A stretch of 64,000 nt of DNA. It comes from Asparagopsis taxiformis (Eukaryota; Rhodophyta; Florideophyceae; Bonnemaisoniales; Bonnemaisoniaceae). The stretch spans positions 1 to 64,000 of the forward strand of contig JALQPE010003282.1 in NCBI GenBank assembly GCA_030407315.1. Reading direction: 5' to 3'. Under the pieces are notes generated by a model. It saw nothing but the letters and a program-made list of their open reading frames with translations. It had not been told where the DNA came from and did no database searches. Within the stretch, counting starts at the first letter, position 1, and every line of letters begins with the position of its first letter. This document shows positions 11,546 through 23,118 of this stretch, in pieces. Position numbers and translations under genes: made by a program.

Positions 11546-12598
11546 ATGCATCCACAAAACTTCTACCTCTTCCAGAAATCTGTTTCCGTTCCAATCACTG
11601 CTGCAATGAGGCCTGAAGACCATCTAATCTCAGACTTTCCCGAAATCAAACTTCCACTCTTCGCATATCTCAAACTAGCCTTTCTCTTCATAACCACCCT
11701 GCTTTCCATCTGCTTCCGATCCGACAGCACCCTTCTTCTCTTCTCCAAAGCATGCCTCTCCTACCTTTCATTCTTCCTGCTGGTATATGTGCTCCAGAAG
11801 TACCGAGACAAAAAACTTCCTCCTGAAAATCTGGTCAATCAATACGTACAAGGAGCGATCCCATGGTTCATGCTATGTCAGATCATCATCAACCTTCTGC
11901 ATGTATTCACCACAGCTGTGACATCATTCGTTCAAATCGTCCTTGATCCCACCAAAGCAATCAATGACTGGAATCAAATCGAATCTTCATTTCTCAAGGT
12001 CTTCAATGCAGCAAAATTTGCAAATCCACAAACTATGATGAAAGTTATTCCATATATGCCCTTTTTCAAACGTGCAAACGTCGTTCTTCACCAATTTTCA
12101 GACGCCGCTGCCTATATTCTTTGCGGCTACTACCTGACGAAACGGTCGGCGGAAAAAATCTTACAGAATAGTATCACATTCGAACCTTTGGGCATTCGAG
12201 TAATATTCAACTATGCATGCACTGGAGTGTTTGGCCTCTTCATTGGGCTACAGGCCTTTCCAAAGTTCATCAGTGGAAATTTGGCGGATGGTATGCTACT
12301 GACATTCTGTGGTGAATTTATCTTTCTGGTGGTTTTTTCGGGCGCGGTAGTAAACATTGCTTTCGAACAAGTGGAGGGATATTGCTTTAGAGGTACGAAG
12401 AATATAACGAGAGCGGTTGTGGTTTCTTTCGCGTATTTAGTAGGTGATTTCATGCTTCGTGATCTGCTGGTTTGGTTTGAAGCTAGTCGATTGGTATATT
12501 TCAGTGTTTTGATGTTCTGTTTGCGGGCGGGCCTGTGCCTTTGGGTTACGAACAGTTTGCATAGGAAATATATTCGAGTGCTTGAAAGAGAGTTTTAA
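11546..12598 (+). CDS. Eight-span membrane protein family, member 1 (most divergent)
   Basis: Intronless frame of 350 codons, ATG at 11546, TAA stop. Shares the family plan: two N-terminal spans, then a short basic loop (QKYRDKKLPPENLVNQYVQGA), a long span pair, a hydrophilic loop, then a span ending CGYYLTKRSAEKI, the block EPLGIRVIFNYACTGVFG, a span before AFEQVEGYCF, and a C-terminal VTNSLHRKYIRVL tail. The stop falls at the same aligned position as TGA or TAG in other members, which shows that TAA is a genuine stop in this genome. Only short stretches match the other members, so it split off earliest. A weak TATA-like AACCATATAGAT lies about 45 bp upstream. Probably an integral membrane protein of the surface or endomembranes; the family is not one I can name (see the PrsW-like finding). 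Confidence 0.85.
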   Translation: MHPQNFYLFQKSVSVPITAAMRPEDHLISDFPEIKLPLFAYLKLAFLFITTLLSICFRSDSTLLLFSKACLSYLSFFLLVYVLQKYRDKKLPPENLVNQYVQGAIPWFMLCQIIINLLHVFTTAVTSFVQIVLDPTKAINDWNQIESSFLKVFNAAKFANPQTMMKVIPYMPFFKRANVVLHQFSDAAAYILCGYYLTKRSAEKILQNSITFEPLGIRVIFNYACTGVFGLFIGLQAFPKFISGNLADGMLLTFCGEFIFLVVFSGAVVNIAFEQVEGYCFRGTKNITRAVVVSFAYLVGDFMLRDLLVWFEASRLVYFSVLMFCLRAGLCLWVTNSLHRKYIRVLEREF

Positions 12599-14573
12599 TA
12601 TCGGCTGGAAGAGGTTGTGGATTTTGGATAAATTAAACTGGGAGGGTTCTGTTGGCAAATTGTCAAAGCAGTGAAACCATTAGACCACATAGCAAGTGCG
12701 GGTACGATGGTTGCCGCTGTATCTTGGAATATTGACCAACACAAATACAATTAATTTAACTCAACGCGAAAGCAACACTTTTATATCGAAAAGCCCATAG
12801 TGGAGAAAATATGTGTTACTGGTGCATATTATAGGTACTTGGGCCTCAAAATAAATACTAGGAGCGCATAGAAATGCGAAGAAAGAGTTCATAACAAATG
12901 AGTTGTGAAACCTCACGATGATCTTTGCACGGTCGGAGACTGATGTAGTTTCTGTAATCAAGGAATGATAATCAGTGGAGGGTGTAACTTATCAGAATCT
13001 TCCGTGCCACCACTGCAATACTTGATGGCACATGGCACAGATCCCAATCCACTATGGTATCTATATCTATTATATATCTTATCATGGTTGGTAATACCAA
13101 ATAAGTTGCGGAAATCCTGGATAAATGTATCCAAAATCGAAATTTAATATTTTGGTAAATTAGATTATTTTAAGAGTTGGGTCCACAATCAGCTATTTCT
13201 TGATCTCTGAGTATTACGGCAACACCCTCGTTTGCCTCCCAAGCTCGCTGCGCGTTAAGTTGTTCAAAATCAACCTTTCGCGCCAGTACGGTCATTGCCG
13301 GCAACTTTCTTGCTTTGTTACCAAGAGACGTATATGCAACGAGTACCATGGACGCTGATCTCGCCAAAATCATATGATGCAGCGATATTTCTACTCTGCC
13401 GGCATGTATCAGAGTGCATCAGCTTGTATCTGCCAAGAAACGCAGAAATCAACATGTGACCACAACATCTTGCGCTCTCTCATATCATGATCTCATCATT
13501 GTCCTCTTCGAACCTGTTCCTTCTTGTCCTGTTCTCTACGTTGATCATTTGCACAATTTCACAGTCACATATTTTCCCATACTTCGAACGCTTTCCACAT
13601 TGGCTTCAATCTGTACATGCGCATATATATTACGGAAGCTTGGCGACATCATGGGAGAAAAAGCCTGCCCGTTCAAAGCTGCAATTCAAACATATCGCGA
13701 GTTTTGATTCATCGCATTGTCGCGTAACATTTGGAGAAAAGCTTAACAACAACGTGTGAAACTCTATTCTGATGCACTAAGCCCCGAGACTCTAAACTCA
13801 AACGAGATAATCACATTAGCATCCACACGCACCATGGTGATTCCACATAGTCTGCAAAACATGTATGCCTCTATTTATAGAGCCACTGTCGATACAGTCG
13901 ACCGCGACAAATCTATGGCGATATCGGCATCACGTAATTCACAGAGTGTTGGACGCGTTGTTGTGACTGCGGGTACACAGCGACTCGAAAAGACGACCAA
14001 TATGTTTGTAGCCGCGTCACGGAAGGCTACTCTGGACTTTGGGGCGCTTTACAATCACACATCATGTTTTCTGTTTCCAACTTCATACGGGTGCATTGAT
14101 ATTTTGCGCATGGCAATCCAATATAGTCACTTCAGACATTGACATTACAGCTCCACCACCAAACAAGAACCACCAACATCATTTCTGCGATGGAATGAAC
14201 TACGTGCCTCTTGGACTGCGCCAAATTTTGTAGCACAAAATACGCATGACGACTCGCGCTTCAGCCGCTGAGTCACCCATGTCACCAAAGTTGTTCGGAA
14301 ATGCTTGAAACTGGTTTGCACTGGGAAGTTCGTCCTCGATAGCAAAGCAACCGATGGTTTGAATGAGTCACTCGGATTGACTACTATCCCCTTCTGGTGG
14401 CACGATAGTCACCTCCCAATGAGTGGCAATGTAGAATGTTATTGGTATACTGAATTCGTCTTGACACAGTTGACACCTGCCAGTTACATCACGTCTTGTC
14501 CTATCTGATGTAGCAGATAGTGACGCGTGTTCAAAGCCCGTTGGGGAACTACTGAATCAGATTCAATCGATCG
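12599..14573. other. Intergenic, no gene recognised
   Basis: Short frames only. The longest plus-strand frame (13756-14142, 128 codons) has no domain or membrane feature and no paralogue here. Confidence 0.45.
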
Positions 14574-14584
14574 GCAACAAGGCA
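14571..14584 (+). promoter_or_regulatory. Shared upstream motif TCGGCAACAAGGCA (copy 1)
   Basis: The same 14 bases occur 132, 81 and 97 bp before the starts of the family members at 14703, 22822 and 24925. Here the motif is part of a perfect palindrome. The two later copies lie in a recently duplicated block, so only this copy is independent evidence of conservation. Confidence 0.4.
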
Positions 14585-14598
14585 AGTTGCCTTGTTGC
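14574..14598. repeat. Perfect 12-bp inverted repeat upstream of member 2
   Basis: Arms GCAACAAGGCAA (14574-14585) and TTGCCTTGTTGC (14587-14598) around one base, about 105 bp before the ATG at 14703. Could be an operator-like site or a small hairpin. Confidence 0.7.
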
Positions 14599-14702
14599 TG
14601 ACAAAGCGTTATTTTGTGGTGGTGAATAGAGATTCACAGAACGGGTTCCTCCACCATCGTGCGCACTAGGAGTATTGCTCTTCAAGTCTGCCCCCGTTCA
14701 AC

Positions 14703-15710
14703 ATGCCGCCAAGACAAGAAACGACCACTCAATGGCCCTCACTCACGTCCTGTGTCAAGTTATTTATCCTCTTTCTGGTCTACGCGCTCTTTTTCTACAC
14801 TACACAGTCGCCTGATAGACTTATTTGGCAGATTGTTCCCACACTTTTCCCACTAATTCTCCTCACCTATGCGGTATGGAATCACAAGGAGAGCAAAGTT
14901 TCGTCCGATGAACTGATATCTCAATACATTCACGGTGCCGTCCCTTGGTTTGTATGGCATACGATAATATTGTTGACGTTATTCATGATTTGTTCGATTA
15001 TTCCCGTGATCGGTATCACGTTATACGTCTACTCCTCGAGTGGCAACACCAGCACGTTTTCGGATCTTCTCCTGAATTTCGCAAGAGACCAGAAAAGCTT
15101 CGACGATCTAGAAATGAAAATGAAAGATGGCGTCGGGGTTGAAAGAGAATATATCAAGAGTCGCTATCCAATCCATTATTTTACCTCTGAAGCTGAAAGG
15201 AACATGGTTTTTGTGGTACCAATTTTAGGCGCGGTTGCTAACACGCTAAGTGCCTATTATCTTGTAAACGGTTCACTGCATACCATCATCACCACGCATA
15301 ACATCGAGGAACCAATCGGTATAGATCTGGTTTTCAACTACTCTGCCATGAGTGTATTGGGTCTTGCCACCACGGTGGTCGCTGCATGCTTCTGGAGAAA
15401 CTCGATAACAATGTCCATTGGGTCGGTTATATATGTCGTAGTATTCATTGGCGCTGTGATGATAATTGCGACTGAATATACGAAGTTTTTGCGCTTCAGA
15501 GAACGCAAGAAGGTTGGGCGCGCTTTGGCTTTGGCGTTTTTGTACTTGTTGTCGGACGAGGTGTTGTACTGGATTCAATTATATGTTGAACTCGATCGTT
15601 TCGATATATTGAAAACGATAGGCATACTTCTAGTTCGATTTTTTGTGAGCGTCTATGCGAGCTTCATGATACAGGGGGGATATATTGAAGCTTGCAACAA
15701 GATTGACTGA
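14703..15710 (+). CDS. Eight-span membrane protein family, member 2
   Basis: Intronless frame of 335 codons from ATG 14703 to TGA. Hydrophobic spans follow the family order: FILFLVYALFFYTT, then a second span to NHKESKVSSDELISQYIHGAVPW, then a long span pair, a charged loop, a span ending SAYYLVNGSLHTIITTHN, the conserved EEPIGIDLVFNYSAMSVLG, and FIGAVMIIATEYTKFLRF. The C-terminus lacks the usual VTN.LRK.YIR ending and finishes MIQGGYIEACNKID, so the last helix is altered. No signal peptide is obvious; the first span probably anchors the protein. Upstream lies the palindromic shared motif. Function unknown. Confidence 0.87.
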   Translation: MPPRQETTTQWPSLTSCVKLFILFLVYALFFYTTQSPDRLIWQIVPTLFPLILLTYAVWNHKESKVSSDELISQYIHGAVPWFVWHTIILLTLFMICSIIPVIGITLYVYSSSGNTSTFSDLLLNFARDQKSFDDLEMKMKDGVGVEREYIKSRYPIHYFTSEAERNMVFVVPILGAVANTLSAYYLVNGSLHTIITTHNIEEPIGIDLVFNYSAMSVLGLATTVVAACFWRNSITMSIGSVIYVVVFIGAVMIIATEYTKFLRFRERKKVGRALALAFLYLLSDEVLYWIQLYVELDRFDILKTIGILLVRFFVSVYASFMIQGGYIEACNKID

Positions 15711-18700
15711 TTTACTTCGAGTGGTTTGCCTGAGCATTGGGAATTTGAGTGGGGGAAATTTGCTTCTGCAACCGGCAAAATCATAGAATCATCTGAAGCT
15801 CAGAAAGTATGGAAAGCAGTGAATGAAGGCGAGAAACCGGTTTCGTAACTTAGAAATCTACGCTTGACAATGATAATGTTACGGGATCGTTATCCGATAG
15901 GAAAGATAGTTTATAGTTCTAGTCGTAAGCAGAAACTTGGTCACGTTGAAGAACTAGATGGGTTGAGAATATTGACATATCGAGCTTTCTCAGAAACAAA
16001 ATTATGTTTGAGAAATGCTTGAATTGCCTCTTCTGACGCCCAGTTTCACTTCTGTTCTCGAATAGATTTGTCATGTATAGGCTACTAGATTCTGAAAAAG
16101 AAGTGTATTCAGTTTTTAGTGATGAGCACAAGCTACCTCTACTTCGTGAACACTTAGGAACCGCATCTGGCTGACAAGAGTTTAACTTCCCTCGCAACCA
16201 AAACAATTCTCGCAGACGATATCTCGTGAGCAAGTTTCTCATCACTTTGGTTCATCGTGGAAGCTAGAAGCCGTTGAATGAGTAATCCATTACTGGTGTA
16301 GAAACTTATTCTCCATAGACTATAATCTGACCTGATGGTCTCGAAGTCGCTGAACTAAACTTTGATTCAGTTCGGAAAATTTATGCCATCATCAGCATTG
16401 TTGGCAGTAGTTCCATTAGCGAGGGGTTACACTGGTTTAGCATTTGAGACGTACGTAACAGAAAAACTTCCAAGTCTACGAGTATTATTGTTATAGAAGA
16501 GCTTACAGCACGTACCAAATGGAATTATGTATACTGACATCGAAAATCAGTGCATGTAAGTGTCAGAAAGTATTGAGACATATCAGTAGACCGTGTATGT
16601 AGTGCTGACCCACAAGGATGTCGGCATATTTATTGCGCGACCGGTAAGAAGAAATATAGAGCATATGATTGCGACGGACAGCGGTGGACTACCAGGCTTT
16701 AGTGGATAGGAGAATTTATGGACGCATTGAGTGTTTTGTTCTATCTATTACATTGATATGGATAAAGGTATTTCTGTATTAGCACACCTTTGCTCTCACA
16801 GGAGGGACTCTAGTTCCGTTGACATCAGGCCCAAACTGTGTCGTCCCATAACCGTCCATGTTACGCAGGTAAATCGTTCATCCCTGAAAATCCGTGCTCA
16901 TCATACTGACATATATTGAAAAATCATCCTCTTACATTGACCTCACTTTCGTGAAACCTAGGTAATGCTTCCGGTTTGTCTATCTCTTTGAATGCGTGAT
17001 GGCTGCGAAGAAAAACGGGGAAGCATCTGGAAGTAACTCTATCATATCATATTTTCGAAGTAGCGCCATGGTATATTCTCTAGAAGATACGCGAATTATC
17101 TTTTTGAGTGTCACTCAATTATGATGAATGCTTTCTAGGCCGACTGGTATGATTCTATTTTGCTGCAGATGTGACTTATGTCATCTGGAACATCTCTGTT
17201 GGTCCTTTCATGAAGACGGGGAAAGGGGATGGAAGAATTGTAAAGCTATTTTTGTTCACTGGGCGCATTTTATCTGGTACATGGACCGTTGCATACCATT
17301 CTGAAAAGAGACATCAAAGAACTGGTCGAAATGGGTACGTGGAATTCAACAAGCCGAAATTGAGTAGGCTGTGGTTTGGAATAATGTTCGCTGGAAGATA
17401 GGGGAGCTACTCTTGTGAGAGCTATCTGAATTGCGTCGTGTTCCTTATTGGGCTTACGGGTGCTCAGAAGGTTTTGGGTTTGAGCCGGACAATTTGTTGT
17501 GTTCAAGAAAATAAATTCTTTCGTGTTGTCGACAGGGTAATTGTATACTTATCATAGGAAAACGCCATACGGTTCTGATGCTAGAGGTGCCATGTCTGGC
17601 TCAAGTATGAGGGCGAAGTTGTGAAGATATGCGGTGGATAGAACATACCAAGGATATGAATATAACCAACAGAATAAGCGATATTAAATTAGTGGTCAGG
17701 TCTGATGAGTGGTTTGAGGATAATTAAGTTGAAAGGCTTGCACATGATAGTTGAGATTATATCGTTGGCGGAAAACATTTTTGCTTGCCCCTTGCTTTCG
17801 CGTAATCAGCGAGCCTCGGCTTCCAGCACAAAGACACGCACGCCGATCGGGGGAATTGGCACGGGTCTCGACTGAGGGTTGTTGCGTATGAATACATTAG
17901 TTACGTGTGCGTCAGAAGATAATTGAGCACGCTTGTTATTGAATGAAGCGGTGAACATTGCTCCACATGGAAGCATGGGGAGTCGAAATGCTGTGATGAT
18001 GCCTTATTAGCGTGCCTTGGGTGAGCTGATGTGTCTAGTCGTATGTCAAGTGCGTGACTGCAGTTGCGGGAAGTTTGCATCTGTCGACTGTTCCAGTTGT
18101 CGCAGAACGGCAGTGGTATAGCTCTGGAAAACGGATGCCAGATGGGCTGCGTGGAGATTAAATACGGCAGAGACGCGAATGCTGGACGGGTGCATGATGT
18201 AATCAGCAAGCGATGACAATTGTTTGCAGAGAATTGAGTACAGCCAATGATAATGCAATTGCGTCAGCTGCTGAAAGACACGTGTAACGGAGACTTGCGG
18301 CCGTGAACAAACTGAGAAGGCTCCTCCGAGTATTCCCGTGAAGTACGGCAGGTTCATGACCGCGCTATGTTAGATATTGCGGCGGCATCGATCGCGTACC
18401 CAACACGCTCTCCAAACGTTACGTTTGAATCAATTCCGCACGCCGTCCTGTAACTTGCGATGCGACCGTACACCCCTCACGCTGGTGCAATACCGCTCAT
18501 TCAACATTTGCCCAACGGCATGCCGCATCAGCCCATTGCGCTGTGTCGTTGGCTCGCGCAGTGGCTGTTGGCATGAGACGTTTCTTAGATTTGGCTGGCA
18601 TTGATGGAAAAGGAATTGCGATACGCTGGGAGAAAGTTGCACCAAGTGACTTGGTTGCGACGTTATTCGGCTCTCAATTTCACACACTGAAATATGTGTC

Positions 18701-18745
18701 CACGGTAACAAGGGAAGCGGAGCATGAATTGTATCTCGAAAATTC
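15711..18745. other. Intergenic, no gene recognised
   Basis: About 3 kb. Frames on both strands are short and mutually overlapping. The two minus-strand frames of about 100 codons at 17901-18357 have no recognisable feature. Confidence 0.45.
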
Positions 18746-19810
18746 ATGACCGCTTTCCATCCTGCGTCTCAACTTTCTAGATGCCTACCCCTCAGCGAAA
18801 ATATACCAACTCAACAACTACACGATCCTCATCAGCTCTCTACACGAGTCCCTGTCCAAATATTCCCCAACCTGTTCTCAATATGTACTACTCATTTACG
18901 CAAGATGGTCGTCTATCACTCACAAAGCATTGCAAACAATCACTGTATTGTTTCCGATCATCCTCAGCGCTTTCCTGATACAACCCCATAGAGACAAGGA
19001 GATTTCTGCCGATGAATTAATTTAGCAATGCCCTAATGTAATGGAGCGTGTGTTTTGTATGCAGCTCGCCAAGCCGTCTGGGCTATTGCGCAGTTGATAA
19101 TCGCGGGGACGGTTGTCTTCCTTGAAGCTTTCGCTACCTTTGGAAACGACTGCTATCCTAGTGGATTTCTACGCGTCTTGAGGAAGTTCATTCGACAATT
19201 CTTCGGGTTAAGCACACATGCAATTGCGCTCAACCATTCGAACAATCGCAAAGTGGAGGAACTCATGGTCGACTTTGAATTTTTATCTGACAGCATGTAC
19301 AGTTCCATAGACTTCATCGTGGTCACAAATGCTTTGTCAAACACAATACGTGTATAATTCATCGCACACAAGGCATTGTGTACCTCTTTGACTACGCACA
19401 ACATCGCAGAACCCATCGGCGTACGCGTGATTTTCAACTATGCTGTCATGCTTGCACTGGGTTCTGCTCATCGATAGTTGCAATTTCGGTTTCGATATAT
19501 TCGTATGCGGCATATCTGGGCAACTTTTGAATGTTATAGTGTTCACAGGCGCTACCGTGATCATTGCTTTTGAATTTGTAGAGCTGTTGCGCTTTAATTG
19601 AAGGAAGAGAATTTGGCGTGCACTTGAAACGGTATTATTTTTCTTTTGTCCGATGAAGCGCTAAGGACCGCTTGGGGCATCGCCGCACTACATATTTGTC
19701 CGGTTTGGTCGTGGTGGGGATGGAGGGTTGTATTTTTAATGCGTGTTGTCTTGTGTGGACTTGTGACAAATTGGCGGTGAAACAGGTACGTTCATGCTCT
19801 AAAATGGAAA
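18746..19810 (+). pseudogene. Decayed member of the eight-span family
   Basis: Family motifs survive in order but in different frames with stops. A DKEISADELI block near 19000 is followed at once by TAG, EPIGVRVIFNYAVM is at 19410-19451, a GATVIIAFEFVEL-like stretch lies near 19550-19585, and RVVLCGLVTNWR with a YVHAL-like ending is near 19742-19800. At least four disruptions are needed to explain the layout. It lies between members 2 and 3 in the same orientation and is a dead tandem copy. Confidence 0.75.
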
Positions 19811-20160
19811 TGTGAGGAATGAACGAAGATTGTGCTCGATGCACATTGCCAGCTGAGTGCAAGTGGGTGTGGGAAAGGTGGTAAAGCTGTGCTGCGCTGT
19901 GGACTCTCCTCTGGGAATTTCGATTTGTTCTGCGAGTTGCCGTAGGCGCAACCAAGTTTGAGTGAATTGGAGCAAGTAATTTTCGAGCACTGTCCAAGTA
20001 GTATTTTTCTGAAATACACTTGTTGAAGTTTCGCGTCAACTTAATGTTGCTTTGGCAACGCGAACTAGACCGCCCTCTACGGTATGGGCTCTATACTTGA
20101 GAAGCGAAGAACGCAGTATCTTCTCCGTCTGTAACAAGGCCATTCCTCACAAGAAATTTA
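19811..20160. other. Intergenic, nothing seen
   Basis: No gene or clear repeat. A weak imperfect hairpin TTGCTTTGGCAACGCGAA near 20044 recalls the shared upstream motif but does not match it well. Confidence 0.35.
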
Positions 20161-20161
20161 C

Positions 20162-21060
20162 TTGTATTGCACAGACAAATTTACAGGTGCCCACCTTGCG
20201 TCCCAATTTTCTAGATATGTAAGTCTCGCTGGGCAATTTGCGAAACCGAAAACCACGCCATCCGCTTCCTCAGCTCGCCATCTCGTTGTACGTCAAACTA
20301 TTCCTCGTGTTTTTGCTCTACGTTCTAATCATTCGTACAGTCATCGTCAATCACCCGCTTCGTATTGGAAACAACTACCGTACTGTTTCCGATCATAAGT
20401 TATGCTCACTTGGTATGACTTCGTGAGAACTTGAAAGTTTGTAGATGGATAAGTGTACACTATAAATTTAGATCATTGGCATGGAATGCCATTTGCAGAA
20501 TTATCTCGGACTTGCGATGGAGTACCATCTTTGAACAGTTGCCCTTTTGCAAGGTTTGGCTGCTTTCAGAATCCAACACAACCCAAACATATCATGGATA
20601 TCGTCAAACAGATTGTAAACACATCCTCAGAGTGTAGCAACCAGATCAGCCAACCAATAGGGGTGATACTGAACATCGTACAAGATCTAACGGGTATCGT
20701 TGGGGACTTCAGGTGTTTAGTGCCAGTCACAGACACTTGGTCATACACCAATAGTTTGTACTATCATGTGGGTAGATCACTGCATACCATTGTCACCAGG
20801 CAAAATATTGCCGAATCAGTCGGCATGTATGTGATATTTAGTAACGCCAGAATAGATGCACAAGAGTTGTAGTCACTGCTTCAATAGACTTTACACATTA
20901 TTTGGGTGATTTAACAGTCGCTATGATTTCTGCGTTCGAATATGTGGAAGTGTGCTTCAGCAGATGGAAGTGAATTGCAAGCAAGAAGAGCAGCGGATGT
21001 AGTGTGGGAAATTCACTGCAGCTATGAATGTACATGTTAGTGTCGAGCTGTTGAGGTAAG
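20162..21060 (+). pseudogene. Second decayed member of the eight-span family
   Basis: The first-span remnant LYVKLFLVFLLYVLIIRTV (20285-20345) sits in one frame. The loop region and the span-end motif SLHTIVTRQNIAESVGMYVIF (about 20775-20840) sit in another, and an AFEYVEVCFSRWK-like piece near 20935 in a third. The RRH...DDLVSHY loop is lost. Gross decay with indels; plus strand like its neighbours. Confidence 0.7.
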
Positions 21061-21449
21061 GTACCTGATTAGATTGTGATCTCGACAGCAGCGCCCGAAA
21101 AAATTCTGATTGAGGGAACGGCTTGGATTTTTTTGCATTGTGAAGGTATCAATGGGGGCAGAATTGAACTATCGTAACATAAGGTCTCCAGATACCCTTC
21201 ACACCCGATGACTGACGATACAGCAGTCTGCTTCGTTTCTTTCACATGATAGGAAGGCGAATAGGAATTCATGTGGCGCTGGAACACGCCAAACAACATC
21301 AATGCTGCCGTGGCATGATTCGGAACATTCGTTATTGTGCTGCCTACGATGCAGGGTACATATACAAGTCAGCGCACCAGGATATTTTTCCATCTCAAAG
21401 AAACAAAAGGCACAGCAAGCAGGCTTAGTCGCGCAACGTAAACATTGAA
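21061..21449. other. Intergenic, nothing recognised
   Basis: No domain or repeat seen between the dead copy and member 3. Confidence 0.35.
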
Positions 21450-21532
21450 ATGAGCTCGACGCAATCAACAACATACAGCCACAACAACAAACATCTGCTT
21501 TTCGTGAGCTCTCCAACTCGTCCTTCATCTCT

Positions 21533-22486
21533 ATGTCCATGCTCTACCTGTTCTACCTGGTATCCATTTTCATGCAATCATCATCAAGTACTGGCTTCGT
21601 ACTGAAAACAGTCACTGTATCGTTTCCGATCATTCTCCGTGCATATGTGGTCCGACGCCACAAGGCCAGCAAGGTGTGTGCCGATAACCTGGCATCACAC
21701 TTTGTATTCGGAGCGGTTGCATGGTATGGAATAGAAAGAATCATCTTGACCATTCAGATGTTGATCATCGTGTGCATGCTGATCATCCATAGAGTTTGGA
21801 TGATCTACAGAGTTGAGTCCAATTCCGGTACATTTCTGGAAGCTGCCAAGCATTTCGTGAACGAATCTTTCACGTTTTTTGAGCTACTATGGGAACAAAG
21901 CAAACCCGCCACTCCTCCAGGTTCCCTTTTCAAGAGCTATCCATCTCTAATTGCTTACATTACCGTTCTAGTTTGCTTGGTGGCTGTTATGATATCGTTA
22001 GCAAACACAATAAGCGTATATTACCTCGCACGCAGATCGCTGCATACTGTTATCACCAAACACAACATCAGAGAACCAATCGACGTACGTGCGATTTTCA
22101 ACTACACCATTATGGGTGTGCTGGGGTTCCGTGCAACGACGATCGCTATGGTGCCTGCTTCATCCCCGTATGTAGCATGCTTGAATGAAGTTGTGGATGT
22201 GATTGCGTTTATAGGTGCTGCTATGTTTGTTGCGTTTGAATATGTGGAGTTTGTATGCTTTAACAGACAGAAGAGAATTGTGCGCGCATTTGGAAAGGCA
22301 TTGATGTACTTGTCATGCGACCAAGCGCTGATGAGTTTTATTACTATCACAGAAGGGACAGGCCGAGATATGCAGTTTTTGTTGCTACGGTGTGTAACTT
22401 TTGTGGTGCGCAGTGCCTTGTGTGGGGCGGTGACCAACAGTCTAAGGAAGAGATATATTCGTGTTGTGAACGGAAACTTTGAGTGA
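21533..22486 (+). CDS. Eight-span membrane protein family, member 3 (shortened N-terminus)
   Basis: 317 codons, ATG 21533 to TGA. Carries the full core: AYVVRRHKASKVCADNLASHFVFGAVAW, the central spans, SVYYLARRSLHTVITKHNIREPIDVRAIFNY, FIGAAMFVAFEYVEFVCFNRQKRIVRA and VTNSLRKRYIRVVNGNFE. The family-like Gln-rich leader (PQQQT then FRELSNSSF) is still encoded just upstream in this frame, but no ATG precedes it before a TGA at about 21446. The ATG at 21450 is in another frame, so a one-base indel probably severed the original start and the protein now begins inside the first span. The shortened first span may affect insertion in the membrane. Confidence 0.82.
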   Translation: MSMLYLFYLVSIFMQSSSSTGFVLKTVTVSFPIILRAYVVRRHKASKVCADNLASHFVFGAVAWYGIERIILTIQMLIIVCMLIIHRVWMIYRVESNSGTFLEAAKHFVNESFTFFELLWEQSKPATPPGSLFKSYPSLIAYITVLVCLVAVMISLANTISVYYLARRSLHTVITKHNIREPIDVRAIFNYTIMGVLGFRATTIAMVPASSPYVACLNEVVDVIAFIGAAMFVAFEYVEFVCFNRQKRIVRAFGKALMYLSCDQALMSFITITEGTGRDMQFLLLRCVTFVVRSALCGAVTNSLRKRYIRVVNGNFE

Positions 22487-22740
22487 AAGATTATTGTGCT
22501 TGACGCATGTAGATAGTTGTGAGTAGGAGAATGTATGCAAAATGGGATTGGTTGGGGCGCTGCTGTGTAGTGTGCGAAGTGCTCTTCTCGGAATATTGAG
22601 CCATGCTAGTAGTTGTCATAGAGAAGAACGTATCGCAACTTTGTGTGTAAAGCGTGGTGGGCGTGTCTGCGTAAGAACAACAGCCAGTCATTTGCTAATT
22701 TTGTTGTGAACTGGTAAAACGTGTTGTCGGCGTTATTATA

Positions 22741-23118
22741 TCGGCAACAAGGCAGCTATGCACTGTTGCCAGACTGTTTCCAGACGGCACCCTTCTTGAC
22801 ATATTTGTATCCCAACGAGATATGACGATTATCCTTCATGCCCCTCAACTCTCCAGACGCCTATCTCTCACCCAACATCATGCACCCCCAACAAAACATC
22901 ATCCCTTTCGTCAGCTCTCCATCTCGTCCTTTATTAAACTTTCCTTGCTCTTCTCGTTCTATCTCCTGCTCACTTACTTCCGATCACCGACAATCACTCA
23001 ACTCACACTCGCGACAGTCACTGTATTATTTCCAGCTATTCTCAGTGCTTACGTGGTACGAAGGCATAGAGACAGAAAGGTGCGCGTCGATGATCTAGTA
23101 TCACACTATGTATTTGGA
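22741..23118 (+). repeat. Duplicated block, copy 1
   Basis: About 375 bp covering promoter region and 5' part of member 4; nearly identical to 24828-25205. In the roughly 290 bp before the right edge I count only a few substitutions and one A-run indel. Similarity falls sharply just after the DDLVSHYVFGA codons. Includes the shared motif TCGGCAACAAGGCA at 22741-22754. Confidence 0.85.
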
